A stretch of DNA of 64,000 nucleotides from Glutamicibacter protophormiae (GCF_014647495.1 NZ_BMPH01000017.1:1-64000), one strand, 5' to 3'. Shown: positions 50,388 through 60,452, counted from the first letter of the stretch. Program-made: numbers and translations. The notes: generated by a model from the letters alone, not told the origin.

Positions 50388-51461
50388 TTGAAATCGCATC
50401 CCGCACCCGAACTTCTCTCCACCCTGGCCCGGATCGCCCCGGGCACCGAGCTGGCCCAAGGCCTGGAACGCATCCAGCGCGGACGCACCGGCGCACTGAT
50501 CGTGCTGGGGCACGACAAGGAGGTCGAATCCATCTGTTCGGGCGGTTTCCGGATCAATACGGACTACACCCCCACCCGCCTGCGCGAGCTGGCCAAGATG
50601 GACGGTGCAATCATCCTGGACGCCTCGGCCCGCCAGATCCTGCAGGCCGGAGTGCAGCTGATGCCCGACGCAGGCATCGAGACCCAGGAATCGGGCACCC
50701 GGCACCGCACCGCGGAACGCGTCGCCGTGCAAACCGGATTCCCGGTGATATCGGTGTCGCAGTCCATGCAGACCATCACCCTTTATGCCGCCGGCGAGCG
50801 CCACGTGCTCGAGCCTGCCGAACGGCTGCTGGCCCGCGGAAACCAGGCGATTGCCACCCTTGAACGCTACCGCCACCGGCTTGACCAGGTGACCAGCGCG
50901 CTGTCGGCGGCGGAGATCGAGGACACCGCCACGGTCCGCGAGGTGCTGGCGGTGCTGCAGCGCACCGAGATGCTGCGCCGCACCAGCGAAGAGATTTCGC
51001 GTTCCGTGCTGGAGCTCGGCGCGGACGGCCGCCTGCTGGCCTCCCAGCACACCGAACTGCTGGCCGGCATCCAGATCGACAACCAGCTGCTGCTGCGCGA
51101 CTACTCCCATGCCGAGGGGCAGGAATTGGACATCGAGGCGGCGTTGGAGAAGCTGCACGAGATCTCCGATGCACAGCTGATCGAACCCGAGGCGCTGACA
51201 AGGATCCTGTTCCCGAATTCGACCGCGGACCAGGAGGATACGCTCACTCCGAAGGGCTACCGCCTGTTGTCGCAGATCCGCACGGTCCCCAAGGCCATCG
51301 GCGAACGCCTGGTCGCGTCCTTCGACAACCTGCAGCTGCTCATGGCCGCCACGACCAGCCAGCTGATGGAGATCGAGGGCGTAGGAGAACAGCGTGCCCG
51401 CTCGATCCGCGAGGGCCTCGCCCGCATGGCCGAATCCTCGTTGCTGGACCGCTATATCTAG
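50388..51461 (+). CDS. disA: DNA integrity scanning diadenylate cyclase
   Basis: 357 residues. DAC domain at the N terminus with the catalytic DGA (KMDGAIIL) and RHRTAER motifs, a helical linker, and a C-terminal HhH domain (LMEIEGVGEQRARSIREGL) for branched DNA. It makes c-di-AMP and scans DNA. TTG start at 50388 after GAAAGGA; a TAAAAT -10-like box lies 30 bp upstream, giving it its own possible promoter in addition to radA read-through. Confidence 0.96.
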   Translation: MKSHPAPELLSTLARIAPGTELAQGLERIQRGRTGALIVLGHDKEVESICSGGFRINTDYTPTRLRELAKMDGAIILDASARQILQAGVQLMPDAGIETQESGTRHRTAERVAVQTGFPVISVSQSMQTITLYAAGERHVLEPAERLLARGNQAIATLERYRHRLDQVTSALSAAEIEDTATVREVLAVLQRTEMLRRTSEEISRSVLELGADGRLLASQHTELLAGIQIDNQLLLRDYSHAEGQELDIEAALEKLHEISDAQLIEPEALTRILFPNSTADQEDTLTPKGYRLLSQIRTVPKAIGERLVASFDNLQLLMAATTSQLMEIEGVGEQRARSIREGLARMAESSLLDRYI

Positions 51462-51480
51462 GCCCGCGCGGAAAAATCGG

Positions 51481-52083
51481 CTACTTGAGCACGAACGTCG
51501 CCGGCTCGCTGGTCAGCTCGCCGATCGCCGCGGTGAACTTGTAGGTCCCCGGCAGCGGCTGCACGTTGACCGCCTTGCAGCCCGGTGCGGACCGGGTGCG
51601 GTTCCAGGTGAACTTCGCGCTTTCCTTCTGGCCGGCGGCAAAACCCAGCACGACGTCCTCGCCGTTGCTCAGGCAGTCGACCGTGGAGAAGATCCTGTCG
51701 GAACCGCTGGAGATCAAGAATTCCTGCTGGCTGGTGCCGACGTTCAGCTCGCAGTCCCGCTTGGACGTGTTTTCAATTCCAAGGGTGAGCACCGGGTCTT
51801 CGCCTGATGCGTAGGACTGCTTGTCGGTGGTTGCAGTGATGGCGATTTCCCCGGCTTTGCAGGCGTTGGATGCCGATTCTTCGGAGGGCCCGGAGGTGTT
51901 GGGCGAGGCTTCGACGGGAGCGGGCGTCGATGCCTTGGGATCGTCGCCTGTGCCGAACATCCCGATGACTGCGGTGACACCCCAGGCAATGAGGCCTACA
52001 AGTACGAGAGCCAGAACAGCCACGGTGATGCGCCGGCGCCGGTAGACGCGGGCCGATGGCTGGCCCCCCGATGTGTTGCTCAT
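51481..52083 (-). CDS. Membrane-anchored extracytoplasmic hypothetical protein
   Basis: 200 residues. A short basic cytoplasmic end (RVYRRRR), one membrane helix (about 20-40), a Ser/Pro/Thr-rich linker (45-70), then a beta-rich outer domain with four Cys (likely two disulfides) and DPVLTLGIENTS resembling immunoglobulin-like intracellular-proteinase-inhibitor folds. Function unknown. Convergent with disA, 19 bp apart, and divergent from mutY. Confidence 0.8.
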   Translation of the reverse strand: MSNTSGGQPSARVYRRRRITVAVLALVLVGLIAWGVTAVIGMFGTGDDPKASTPAPVEASPNTSGPSEESASNACKAGEIAITATTDKQSYASGEDPVLTLGIENTSKRDCELNVGTSQQEFLISSGSDRIFSTVDCLSNGEDVVLGFAAGQKESAKFTWNRTRSAPGCKAVNVQPLPGTYKFTAAIGELTSEPATFVLK

Positions 52084-52167
52084 GGCTTAAGGCTAGTTCA
52101 TTGCATGGCCGCACCGTGTGACATCCAGCAGTTCTGCACCGTGAATCCGCTGACTTAGAGTGGAAGT

Positions 52168-53076
52168 GTGCAGCAAATCCACGAGAAGATCAATCATTGG
52201 TATCTGAACAACCAGCGCGACCTGCCTTGGCGTCGTCCCGGGGTCACCGGGTGGGCGGTCATGGTCAGTGAATTCATGCTGCAGCAGACGCCGGTGGTTC
52301 GGGTGCTTCCGGTCTGGGAAGAGTGGATGAAGCGTTGGCCCGCCCCGGAAGATCTGGCGGCAGAACCGTTGTCCGAGGCCTTGAAGGCCTGGGGCAGGCT
52401 CGGATATCCGCGCCGCGCCCAGCGCCTGCATGCGGCGGCAGTGGAAATCACCACCGAATACAACGGACAGGTGCCGCAGACCGAAGCCGAGCTGCGGAGG
52501 CTGCCCGGAGTAGGAGACTACACCGCAGCAGCGATCGCCTGCTTTGCTTTCGGCGAGCCCACCGTGGTGGTTGATACGAATATCCGCCGCGTCCAGGCCA
52601 GGCTGTTCGGAGGCATGGCGCTGCCCGAACCCAGCCCCCGTGCCAGCGAGTTCGCACGGGCCCGCGAGGTGCAGCCGGCCGGCCGCCGGGAGGCAAACCT
52701 CTGGAACATCTCCGTCATGGAGCTCGGTGCCCTGGTCTGCACCGCGCGCAGCCCCAAGTGCGAGTCGTGCCCGGTCTTTGACGACTGCGCCTGGATCGCC
52801 GCGGGCAAGCCCGAACCGCACTACACCCCCAAGGGGCAGGCGTGGCATGGCACCGACCGACAGGTGCGCGGAGCCATCATGGCAATTCTGCGCGAGCACG
52901 AAGATCCGGTGCCGGAAACAACGTTCCTGACGGATCTCTCAACGCAAACCCACGCGATGTACGTGGCTTTGGGCAAGCTGGAATCCCCGCTGGAACAACG
53001 CGAGCGGGCGCTGGCCGGGTTGCTCAAGGACGGCTTGGCTGTTGCCGAACCCGACGGCGTCAGGCTGCCTTCCTGA
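52168..53076 (+). CDS. mutY: A/G-specific adenine glycosylase
   Basis: 302 residues. HhH-GPD core: SEFMLQQTPV, LPGVGDYTAAAIACFAFGEP and catalytic Asp in VVDTNIRRV. 4Fe-4S cluster C-x6-C-x2-C-x5-C (VCTARSPKCESCPVFDDC). The C-terminal MutT-like domain of classic MutY is short, as is common in actinobacteria. Removes A opposite 8-oxoG. TAGAGT ends 6 bp before GTG 52168: leaderless start. Confidence 0.94.
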   Translation: MQQIHEKINHWYLNNQRDLPWRRPGVTGWAVMVSEFMLQQTPVVRVLPVWEEWMKRWPAPEDLAAEPLSEALKAWGRLGYPRRAQRLHAAAVEITTEYNGQVPQTEAELRRLPGVGDYTAAAIACFAFGEPTVVVDTNIRRVQARLFGGMALPEPSPRASEFARAREVQPAGRREANLWNISVMELGALVCTARSPKCESCPVFDDCAWIAAGKPEPHYTPKGQAWHGTDRQVRGAIMAILREHEDPVPETTFLTDLSTQTHAMYVALGKLESPLEQRERALAGLLKDGLAVAEPDGVRLPS

Positions 53077-53128
53077 GCGGCGGCTAAAAGGTACTGCCAA
53101 ATCCCGGATGCGCACCTAAGCTAAGTGC

Positions 53129-53929
53129 ATGGATATCTCTTCCGCTGCCGGCAAGGCGCGCCAGACGGCCCGGAGCCCGTGGTTCCAGCGCGCGGCGCGG
53201 CTCGGCTACGTGGCCAACGCGGTGCTTCACGCGATGCTCGGATTCCTCGCCTTGCTGCTTGCTCGCGGCGATAGCGCAGAGGCAGACCAGAGCGGGGCAT
53301 TGCAGACGTTGGCCGCCCAACCGTGGGGGATCGTGCTGTTGTGGGTTTGCGCGATCGGAGCTGGGCTGCTGGGTTTCTGGTCCCTCGCGCAGGCAGCGCT
53401 CCCCCAGCCCAAGGTACTCAAGAGGCTCAAGCATGCCGGAACCGGGATCGTTTTCCTCGTGCTGGGCGGCGCATTTTTGCAATTCGCGCTCGGCAACCAG
53501 AGCGATTCGGGGCAGGCCACCAGCTCCTTCAGCGCAGCGCTGATGCGCTCCGCCGCTGGCCGTGGAGCCTTGATTGCGCTGGGTCTGGTGCTGATCGGCG
53601 TCGGCGGCTACTTCATTTACCGGGGGATTACCCGCGGATTCCTGAAGGACTTGCAGACCTCCGGCCATCGGGGGCTGCGCAAGGCGATCACCGTTTCGGG
53701 CGTCGTCGGCTACCCGGCCAAGGGCCTGGTGCTGGGTTCGGCGGGGCTGCTCTTCATTGTTTCCACCGTGCAGGGTGATCCAGAGGAATCGACCGGCATC
53801 GACGGGGCGCTGAAAGCGCTGGGCAGCCAGCAGTTCGGCCCGCTTGCCCTGGTGCTCGTTGGCGCGGGTCTGCTGTCCTATGCGGTGTTCCTGGTCTTCC
53901 GTTCCCGCTTCGACACCATGGAGGATTGA
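53129..53929 (+). CDS. DUF1206 membrane protein
   Basis: 266 residues with six membrane helices arranged as three similar pairs, each pair starting with a basic AR.GY..NA or HAGTGIVFLV / SGVVGYPAKGLVLG segment, as in DUF1206. Function of the family is not known. TAAGCT ends 6 bp before ATG 53129, so another leaderless start. Convergent with the GNAT gene, one base apart. Confidence 0.88.
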   Translation: MDISSAAGKARQTARSPWFQRAARLGYVANAVLHAMLGFLALLLARGDSAEADQSGALQTLAAQPWGIVLLWVCAIGAGLLGFWSLAQAALPQPKVLKRLKHAGTGIVFLVLGGAFLQFALGNQSDSGQATSSFSAALMRSAAGRGALIALGLVLIGVGGYFIYRGITRGFLKDLQTSGHRGLRKAITVSGVVGYPAKGLVLGSAGLLFIVSTVQGDPEESTGIDGALKALGSQQFGPLALVLVGAGLLSYAVFLVFRSRFDTMED

Positions 53930-53930
53930 A

Positions 53931-54437
53931 CTATAGGGAAATGATCATTCGGGTGTTGCCCAGCGTATTCGGCTTGACCCTTGCCAGGTCCAGGAATTCG
54001 GCCACGCCTTCGTCGCGGGACAACAGGATTTCCTGGTACACCGCCGGGTCCACGGCGCTCTGGTCCGCCATGACGCTGAAGCCCTGGCGTTCGAAGAACT
54101 TCACCTCGAAGGTCAGGCAGAAGACCCGGTGCACGCCGACCTCGCGCGCCCTCCGAAGCAGCTCGTTGAGCAGCACGTGCCCCACGCCCTTGCCGCGCAG
54201 TTCGTTGGAGGTGGCCAAGGTGCGGATCTCCGCAATGTCTTCCCAGATCACGTGCAGTCCGCCGCAGCCGACCACGTTTCCGTCGGCGTCCTCGGCGACC
54301 ACGAATTCCTGGATGGACTCGTAGTAGGTCACCGCTTCCTTGTCCAGCAGAATGCGTTCCTCGGCCAGTGGCCGCACGAGGTTCCGGATTGCAGGGACAT
54401 CGCTGGTCTTCGCTGAACGGACGGTATAAGTATTCAC
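53931..54437 (-). CDS. Amino-acid N-acetyltransferase (N-acetylglutamate synthase-type GNAT)
   Basis: 168 residues, one GNAT domain: VRSAKTSDVPAIRNLVRPLAEERILLDK, acetyl-CoA loop ATSNELRGKGVGHVLLNELL, and EVKFFERQGF. This short, kinase-free form is the actinobacterial ArgA-type synthase that makes N-acetylglutamate for arginine synthesis. AGGTG precedes ATG 54437. Not near other arg genes, as is usual for this form. Confidence 0.88.
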   Translation of the reverse strand: MNTYTVRSAKTSDVPAIRNLVRPLAEERILLDKEAVTYYESIQEFVVAEDADGNVVGCGGLHVIWEDIAEIRTLATSNELRGKGVGHVLLNELLRRAREVGVHRVFCLTFEVKFFERQGFSVMADQSAVDPAVYQEILLSRDEGVAEFLDLARVKPNTLGNTRMIISL

Positions 54438-54568
54438 CTTTTAAATCCTATGCCTGCAGGGTCGCGGATTCGAGCATCCGGGTCGATATGTCATGGAAGG
54501 CACCGTGCCGCGTGACCTGTGCCAAACTTGGTGTCGGTGATGGCCGCCCGCTGAATCGAAGGATGAAA

Positions 54569-55786
54569 ATGTCGCAGAGCACAGCACGCCCGGGATTGGG
54601 GCTGCTATCCGTCCTTCTTGCCGCGGTAGGCATCGCCCCGCTGCTGAACTACGGGCTCAGCGCCACCAGCGACTTGATCATCCGCGATCTGGGCATCAGC
54701 GAGACGCAGTTCGGGTTGCTCGCCACGGTGTGTTTTGGCTGCGCGGCCATCGGCAACGTGGCTTTCGGCAAATTCGCCGACCGGCAGGCCGACATCAGGT
54801 TGCTCCTGCTGGTCTTCGGCATGGCGGCGCTGGCCATGGGGCTTGCAGCGCTCCCGGCCGGGTATGCATTCCTGCTGCTTGCCTCGGGGATCTCAGGCTT
54901 CGCCCAATCCTTCCCCAATGGCGTCACCAACCGCATTCTCGCCCAGCGGGTGCCGCACGACCAGCGCATCGCCTGGACGGGTGTCAAGCAGTCAGGCGTC
55001 CAGGTGTCGCAGCTGATCGGCAGCGTTGGCTTCCCCATGCTGGCCGCGGTCATCGGCTGGCACGGCGCCTCGCTGGCCGGGGCCGTGGTCGCTGCGCTGC
55101 TGGGAATCCTGGCCGTCAGGGTGGTAGCAGCTGTCCCGCTACTGCCGGTTCCGGCGCCAGCGAAGCCCCGCGCCGGGGCTGGGCGGCCGGCCGGCTCGGA
55201 TGCGGCCTCAACCCGCTTCATCATTTTCGCGCTGACCCTCTTCGGCTTCATCAACGGCATCGGCGTCCAGGCGACGAACGTCTACATCCCCCTTTTTGCG
55301 GTGCGCGAGTTGGATTTCTCGCTGGTTGCCGGTGGCCTCACCGCCGCGGTGGCCGGGGTGGTAGGCATCAGCGCCCGCGTGGGCTGGGGCAGGATGATGT
55401 CGCGCGGTGTTCCCGCACCGAAGTTGCTGCTCCTTCTGGCGGTCCTCGCCACCGCCGGAGGCGTCAGCTTCCTGATGGCCCAGCAGGCGCATTCGGCGAC
55501 CCTGCTGTGGCTTGCGGTGGTGCTTCACGGTGCATCGGCGCTGGGCGTTTCGGTGGTGTTGATGGCCGCGCTGCTGCGCGCCATCCCGATCAGTCGGATG
55601 GGCAGCGCCAGCGGCATCGTCTCGGCGGGGCAGTTCGGCGGTTTCACCGTCGGCCCACTGGCCATGGGCCTGCTGATCAGTTCGCCGGGCGGCTTCACCG
55701 CCGGCTGGATCGCCGTGGTCTGCATCTACCTCAGTTGCACCCTGCTCGGCCTTTTCCTGGTGTTCCGACGTCGCAGGAGTTCCTAG
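54569..55786 (+). CDS. MFS transporter
   Basis: 405 residues, 12 predicted membrane helices. GKFADRQADIR matches the loop 2-3 motif A, and GWGRMMSRG the equivalent in the second half. A Pro/Gly-rich central loop (about 200-215). Resembles CynX/nitrate-sugar type transporters in overall pattern, substrate unknown. ATG 54569 follows GAAGGA by six bases; an ATG 6 bp earlier is less well placed. 3 bp before AraC. Confidence 0.85.
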   Translation: MSQSTARPGLGLLSVLLAAVGIAPLLNYGLSATSDLIIRDLGISETQFGLLATVCFGCAAIGNVAFGKFADRQADIRLLLLVFGMAALAMGLAALPAGYAFLLLASGISGFAQSFPNGVTNRILAQRVPHDQRIAWTGVKQSGVQVSQLIGSVGFPMLAAVIGWHGASLAGAVVAALLGILAVRVVAAVPLLPVPAPAKPRAGAGRPAGSDAASTRFIIFALTLFGFINGIGVQATNVYIPLFAVRELDFSLVAGGLTAAVAGVVGISARVGWGRMMSRGVPAPKLLLLLAVLATAGGVSFLMAQQAHSATLLWLAVVLHGASALGVSVVLMAALLRAIPISRMGSASGIVSAGQFGGFTVGPLAMGLLISSPGGFTAGWIAVVCIYLSCTLLGLFLVFRRRRSS

Positions 55787-55789
55787 CCC

Positions 55790-56188
55790 ATGGACGCCAA
55801 GATGCTGGAAACACTGGCCCACCTGCGCCGCGCCAGGGATTTGATGGACCGGCACTATGCTGAACCGCTGGATGTGCCCGCGATGGCGCAACGCGCACTC
55901 ATGTCTCCCGCGCATTTTTCGCGCGAGTTCAAGCGGGCCTACGGCGAGACTCCGCATTCCTATCTGCTGACCCGCCGCATCGAACGGGCCATGCATCTGC
56001 TGCGTGCCGGGGTCGGTGTCACCGATGCCTGCATGCAGGTGGGATGGACGTCGCTGGGATCCTTCAGCACCCGCTTCACCGAAGTCGTCGGCGAATCCCC
56101 TTCGTCCTACAGGGCACGCGAGCATTCGCAGACCGAACAGATCCCGTCGTGCATTGCCAAGGTTCTTCTGCGGCCCGAAAGATTCTGA
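55790..56188 (+). CDS. AraC family regulator, DNA-binding domain only
   Basis: 132 residues: two HTH motifs (AEPLDVPAMAQRALMSPAHFSREFKRAYGETPHSYL and AGVGVTDACMQVGWTSLGSFSTRFTEVVGESPSSYR). It lacks an effector domain, so ligand control would need another protein. It follows the MFS gene by 3 bp and precedes a VOC gene, a combination often seen with small-molecule resistance proteins. Confidence 0.9.
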   Translation: MDAKMLETLAHLRRARDLMDRHYAEPLDVPAMAQRALMSPAHFSREFKRAYGETPHSYLLTRRIERAMHLLRAGVGVTDACMQVGWTSLGSFSTRFTEVVGESPSSYRAREHSQTEQIPSCIAKVLLRPERF

Positions 56189-56236
56189 GCAGTTTTGAAG
56201 AAGCGGGGCGGCGGCAAGCTCCCCTAGTCTGAAATC

Positions 56237-56659
56237 ATGACAAACATTTCAGTTCAATTCGTTCCGGTCACCGTGCTGGATGTAGACGAAGCCCTGGCCT
56301 TCTACCGTGACGGCTTGGGGCTGGAGGTGGTCTCCGACGTGTCCAACGCCGGGTTCCGCTGGGTCTCGCTGTCCGTCCCGGCCCAAGGCGGGCTGAACCT
56401 CGTGCTTTCCGCACCCGGCGCGGGACGCTCCGACGAGGATGCGCAGGCGCTCGGAGAATTGGTGGCCAAGGGCGCCATGGGCGGGCTGGTTCTCACCGTG
56501 CCGGATCTCGATTCGCTGTTCGAATCCTTGTCGGCAAGCGGAGCCGAAGTACTTCAGGAACCCATGAAGCAGCCATGGGGGCCCCGCGACTGCGCGTTCC
56601 GGGATCCATCCGGCAACATGGTCCGCATCAACCAAGCAGCTGAGGAGCAAATATCATGA
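56237..56659 (+). CDS. VOC (glyoxalase/bleomycin-resistance-like) protein
   Basis: 140 residues, two beta-alpha-beta-beta-beta modules: VTVLDVDEALAFYRDGLGLEVV opens the first and VPDLDSLFESLSASGAEVLQEP the second, ending FRDPSGNMVRINQ. Metal ligands are partly visible (Asp/Glu and His positions are not complete), so it may bind rather than transform a ligand. TAGTCT ends 6 bp before ATG. ATGA overlap with the next gene. Confidence 0.88.
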   Translation: MTNISVQFVPVTVLDVDEALAFYRDGLGLEVVSDVSNAGFRWVSLSVPAQGGLNLVLSAPGAGRSDEDAQALGELVAKGAMGGLVLTVPDLDSLFESLSASGAEVLQEPMKQPWGPRDCAFRDPSGNMVRINQAAEEQIS

Positions 56660-57102
56660 CCACCACGGATCAGGAAGGTTTCAGCGCCGCCGAGAAGGCG
56701 GCGATGAAGGAGCGCGCAGCGGAAGTCCGCGCACCGAAGAAGCGCATGACCAAGGCCGAAAAAGCGGCCCAGGCCCGCAAAGACGTCGAAGAAAAGATCG
56801 CCTCCTACACCGGCAGCGACAAGGAAATTGCGCAGCGGCTGCACCACATCATCACCACAACCGCGCCCCAGCTTGAGCCCAAGACCTGGTACGGGATGCC
56901 CGCCTACGCGTTGGACGGCCAGATCCTGTGCTTCATCCAGGACGCAGCGAAGTTCGGGGCCCGTTACCTGACTCTCGGTTTCAACGATGCGGCCCAGCTG
57001 GATCACGGAACGCTGTGGCCCACCGCCTACGCCATCACCGCGCTGGACGACCAGCTCGAGGCGCAGGTCATCGCGCTGGTCGGCAAGGCCGTCGGTAACT
57101 AG
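56656..57102 (+). CDS. DUF1801-like protein
   Basis: 148 residues. A charged Lys/Ala-rich N-terminal helix (1-55) and a C-terminal YdhG/DUF1801-like domain (LHHIITTTAPQLEPKTWYGMPAYALDGQILCFIQDAAKFGARYLTLGF). Such proteins resemble frataxin-like iron chaperones, but function is unsettled. Coupled to the VOC gene by a 4-bp overlap, forming an AraC-VOC-DUF1801 cassette. Convergent with the next gene by 4 bp. Confidence 0.85.
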   Translation: MTTTDQEGFSAAEKAAMKERAAEVRAPKKRMTKAEKAAQARKDVEEKIASYTGSDKEIAQRLHHIITTTAPQLEPKTWYGMPAYALDGQILCFIQDAAKFGARYLTLGFNDAAQLDHGTLWPTAYAITALDDQLEAQVIALVGKAVGN

Positions 57103-57563
57103 CCCAGGGTCTCCCGCTGCGCTTCGGGCAGCTTCCGGCTCAGCACCGCGGCCGCGGCGCTGAAACCCAGGAGCAGCGCAAGCAGGCTGTAACCGATCGT
57201 GTCTGCCCCGTGGTCCCGGGTTCCGGGAACGCTGGCGGCCAGCATCATGCCCAGCCCCAAGGCCAGGACCCCGTAGCCTGCGGCCAGGAAGCACACGACA
57301 ATCGCTTTGGGGCCCGCGTACCAGTGCCCCAACGCGGTGAAGTCGTTGCAGGTCCACGCCCCGATGCCGAAAGCCGCCACAGCTATGCAAGCAGCAACAC
57401 CCAGCACCAGGGGTGTCGAACCGTAGCCTGCTCCATCCGGCCCAAGATGACGGACGATCTGTTCGGGAAGTCCCGCCCGCAGCAGCAGATAGGACCCGGC
57501 ATAGAGCAGCAACGCTGCACCGGGCCCGATCAGCAGGAAAGAATATTTGCGGACGGCAGACAT
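57099..57563 (-). CDS. Four-helix integral membrane protein of unknown function
   Basis: 154 residues with four membrane helices (about 8-28, 48-68, 82-105, 120-142). The first loop is polar and includes GLPEQIVRHLGPDGAGYGS. No family recognised. Compact 3' overlap with the DUF1801-like gene and codon use support it as real. No ribosome site of note. Confidence 0.7.
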   Translation of the reverse strand: MSAVRKYSFLLIGPGAALLLYAGSYLLLRAGLPEQIVRHLGPDGAGYGSTPLVLGVAACIAVAAFGIGAWTCNDFTALGHWYAGPKAIVVCFLAAGYGVLALGLGMMLAASVPGTRDHGADTIGYSLLALLLGFSAAAAVLSRKLPEAQRETLG

Positions 57564-57606
57564 ATCCCGAGCCTACCGGCTCGATGTCGACGGCTCAATC
57601 ACCGTT

Positions 57607-57664
57607 AAACAGCCCGCGGGGCGCTGACTTGGATTTCTCCAGGTCCGCGCCCCGCGGGTTGTTT
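57607..57664 (-). terminator. Terminator of clpC
   Basis: Long stem AAACAGCCCGCGGGGCGC with its near-perfect complement (one G-T), enclosing a second hairpin TTGGA-TTTC-TCCAG. On the minus strand it ends CTGTTTAACGG. It lies 10 bp after the clpC stop. Confidence 0.8.
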
Positions 57665-57674
57665 CGTGCTTGGT

Positions 57675-60197
57675 CTAGCTTTCCAGCGCGGCCGGTGCCG
57701 GTTCGCCTTCAAGTTCGCCGGTGCCGCCTTCGGCGTGGAAGCTGAACTTCCGGTTCTCGCCTTCGCCTTCGACGTCCACGGTGATCTTCTGGCCGGTAAC
57801 GATCTGGCCGAAGAGGATCTTCTCGGAAAGCTGGTCCTCGATGTCGCGCTGGATCGTGCGGCGCAGCGGGCGGGCGCCCATGGCCGGGTCGTAGCCGCGC
57901 TGTGCCAGCAGGCTGCGGGCCGCAGCGGTCAGCTCGATGGTCATGCCACGCTCGTCCAGGCGCTTGCGCAGACGGCCGATGAACAGGTCGACGATCTCTT
58001 CGATCTCTTCCTGGCTCAGCTGCGGGAAGACGACGATGTCGTCAACGCGGTTCAAGAACTCAGGGCGGAAATGCTGGCGCAACTCCTCCTGGACCTTGGC
58101 CTGCATGCGCTCGTAGCCGGTTCGGGTATCGCCCGAAGCCTGGAAACCTGTCATGACACCCTTGGAGATGTCACGGGTACCCAGGTTCGTGGTCATGATG
58201 ATGATGGTGTTCTTGAAGTCCACCACGCGACCCTGCGAGTCGGTCAAACGGCCGTCTTCCAAGATCTGCAACAGCGAGTTGAACAGGTCCGCGTGGGCCT
58301 TCTCAACCTCGTCGAACAGCACCACGGAGAACGGACGGCGGCGGACCTTCTCGGTCAGCTGACCGCCCTCTTCGTAGCCGACGTAGCCTGGAGGCGCGCC
58401 GAAGAGCCGGGAAACCGTATGCTTCTCCGAGTACTCGGACATGTCCAAGGTGATCAACGCGTCTTCCTCACCGAAGAGGAACTCCGCCAGCGCCTTGGCC
58501 AGCTCGGTTTTGCCCACGCCGGTCGGGCCGGCGAAGATGAACGAGCCGCCCGGGCGGTTCGGATCCTTCAGGCCAGCACGGGTGCGTCGGATCGCCTGGG
58601 AGATGGCCTTGATGGCCGAATCCTGGCCGATGACGCGCTTGTGCAGTTCATCTTCCATGTTCAGCAGGCGCGTGGACTCTTCCTCGGTCAGCTTCACTAC
58701 CGGGATGCCGGTCGAGTTGGCCAGAACCTCGGCGACGAGCTCCTCGGTGACCTCGGAAATTTCGTCCAGGTCGCCGTTGCGCCAGGCCTTTTCCTTGTCG
58801 TTGCGGGCCTCGATGAGCTTGGACTCCTTGTCGCGCAGCGATGCCGCACCCTCGAAGTCCTGTGCGTCGATGGCCGCTTCCTTCTCGAGGCGGACGGTGG
58901 CAATTTCCTCGTCCATCTCCTTCAAAGCAGGAGGCGCTGTCATGCGCTGGATCCGCAGACGTGCGCCGGCCTCGTCGATCAGGTCGACTGCCTTATCCGG
59001 AAGGAAGCGGTCCGAGATGTAGCGGTGCGCCAGCTGGGCGGCGGCCTGCAGCGCGCCGTCGGTGATGGTCACGCGGTGGTGCGCCTCGTAGCGGTCGCGC
59101 AGGCCGCGCAGGATCTGCGTGGTCAGCTCAACGGAAGGCTCCTTGACCTGAATCGGCTGGAAGCGGCGCTCGAGGGCGGCATCCTTCTCGATGTTCTTGC
59201 GGTACTCGTCCAAGGTCGTGGCACCGATGGTCTGCAGCTCGCCGCGGGCCAGCATCGGCTTGAGGATCGAGGCTGCGTCGATGGCGCCTTCGGCGGCACC
59301 GGCACCGACCAGGGTGTGGATTTCGTCGATGAAGAGGATGATGTCACCGCGGGTGCGGATTTCCTTCAGGACCTTCTTCAGACGTTCCTCGAAGTCGCCG
59401 CGGTAGCGGGAGCCGGCCACCAGCGAACCGAGGTCAAGCGTGTACAGCTGCTTGTCCTTGATGGTCTCCGGGACGTCGCCTCGCACGATCGACTGGGCCA
59501 GGCCCTCGACGACCGCGGTCTTGCCGACACCCGGCTCGCCAATCAGGACCGGGTTGTTCTTGGTGCGACGGGACAGAACCTGCATGACGCGTTCCATCTC
59601 GTGCTCACGGCCGATGACCGGGTCCAGCTTGCCTTCGCGGGCAGCAGCGGTCAGGTTGCGGCCGAACTGGTCCAGCACGGCCGAGCCTGCCGGCACGCCT
59701 TCCTGCTGGCCGCCCGAGCTGACGCCGGCCGAGGCGGTTTCCTTGCCGCCCTGGTATCCGGAGAGCAGCTGGATGACCTGCTGGCGGACGCGACCGAGGT
59801 CGGCGCCGAGCTTGACCAGCACCTGGGCAGCGACGCCCTCGCCTTCGCGGATCAGGCCGAGCAGGATGTGCTCGGTCCCGATGTAGTTATGTCCCAGCTG
59901 CAGCGCTTCGCGCAGCGAGAGCTCCAAAACCTTCTTGGCGCGAGGAGTGAACGGGATGTGACCGGAAGGCGCCTGCTGGCCCTTGCCGATAATCTCCTGA
60001 ACCTGCTCGCGGACGGCACCCAGCGAAATATTCAGCGACTCGAGCGCCTTGGCGGCCACCCCGTCGCCTTCGTGGATTAGACCGAGCAGCAGGTGCTCGG
60101 TGCCGATGTAGTTGTGGTTGAGCATGCGCGCCTCTTCCTGGGCGAGCACGACAACTCGGCGGGCACGGTCGGTAAATCTCTCAAACATCTTCGGCAC
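57675..60197 (-). CDS. clpC: ATP-dependent Clp protease ATPase subunit ClpC
   Basis: 840 residues. Two N-domain repeats ([20 protein letters not shown] and [15 protein letters not shown]), NBD1 with GEPGVGKT, a UVR-type middle region ([13 protein letters not shown]), NBD2 with GPTGVGKT, and the ClpP-binding loop region after. Unfolds substrates for ClpP in the cytosol. The 194 bp upstream to the next hairpin are AT-rich with TAGCAT as a possible -10; I do not see a clear ClgR or HspR site. Confidence 0.97.
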   Translation of the reverse strand: MPKMFERFTDRARRVVVLAQEEARMLNHNYIGTEHLLLGLIHEGDGVAAKALESLNISLGAVREQVQEIIGKGQQAPSGHIPFTPRAKKVLELSLREALQLGHNYIGTEHILLGLIREGEGVAAQVLVKLGADLGRVRQQVIQLLSGYQGGKETASAGVSSGGQQEGVPAGSAVLDQFGRNLTAAAREGKLDPVIGREHEMERVMQVLSRRTKNNPVLIGEPGVGKTAVVEGLAQSIVRGDVPETIKDKQLYTLDLGSLVAGSRYRGDFEERLKKVLKEIRTRGDIILFIDEIHTLVGAGAAEGAIDAASILKPMLARGELQTIGATTLDEYRKNIEKDAALERRFQPIQVKEPSVELTTQILRGLRDRYEAHHRVTITDGALQAAAQLAHRYISDRFLPDKAVDLIDEAGARLRIQRMTAPPALKEMDEEIATVRLEKEAAIDAQDFEGAASLRDKESKLIEARNDKEKAWRNGDLDEISEVTEELVAEVLANSTGIPVVKLTEEESTRLLNMEDELHKRVIGQDSAIKAISQAIRRTRAGLKDPNRPGGSFIFAGPTGVGKTELAKALAEFLFGEEDALITLDMSEYSEKHTVSRLFGAPPGYVGYEEGGQLTEKVRRRPFSVVLFDEVEKAHADLFNSLLQILEDGRLTDSQGRVVDFKNTIIIMTTNLGTRDISKGVMTGFQASGDTRTGYERMQAKVQEELRQHFRPEFLNRVDDIVVFPQLSQEEIEEIVDLFIGRLRKRLDERGMTIELTAAARSLLAQRGYDPAMGARPLRRTIQRDIEDQLSEKILFGQIVTGQKITVDVEGEGENRKFSFHAEGGTGELEGEPAPAALES

Positions 60198-60391
60198 ACT
60201 CCTTGCTTACCAATAGTTCGATGCTACGCACCCTCGGCCAGCAATTCTCCCTTGTTCGCCACGGGGATAACCCGCACCGCTACTTCACGCTCGATTCAGT
60301 TCGAAGCGATTACCGATAGTAGATAGAATTTCATTTATTTGTACACCAAGTAAATATCGAGAGAAATTATCTTCGGTTAGTGATTAAAACA

Positions 60392-60422
60392 GGAAGCCCG
60401 TACTTAAAAAGTACGGGCTTCC
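60392..60422 (-). terminator. Terminator of lsr2
   Basis: Perfect 14-bp stem GGAAGCCCGTACTT with its complement and an AAA loop, followed on the minus strand by TGTTTTAATC. It lies 30 bp after the lsr2 stop. Confidence 0.92.
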
Positions 60423-60452
60423 TAAAATAGAGGCTTATTCCCAGCGCTCGAA

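Noticed and set aside
57666-60080. 804-codon open frame antisense to clpC
   Set aside because: It mirrors ClpC codons with GC-rich third positions and shows no motif.
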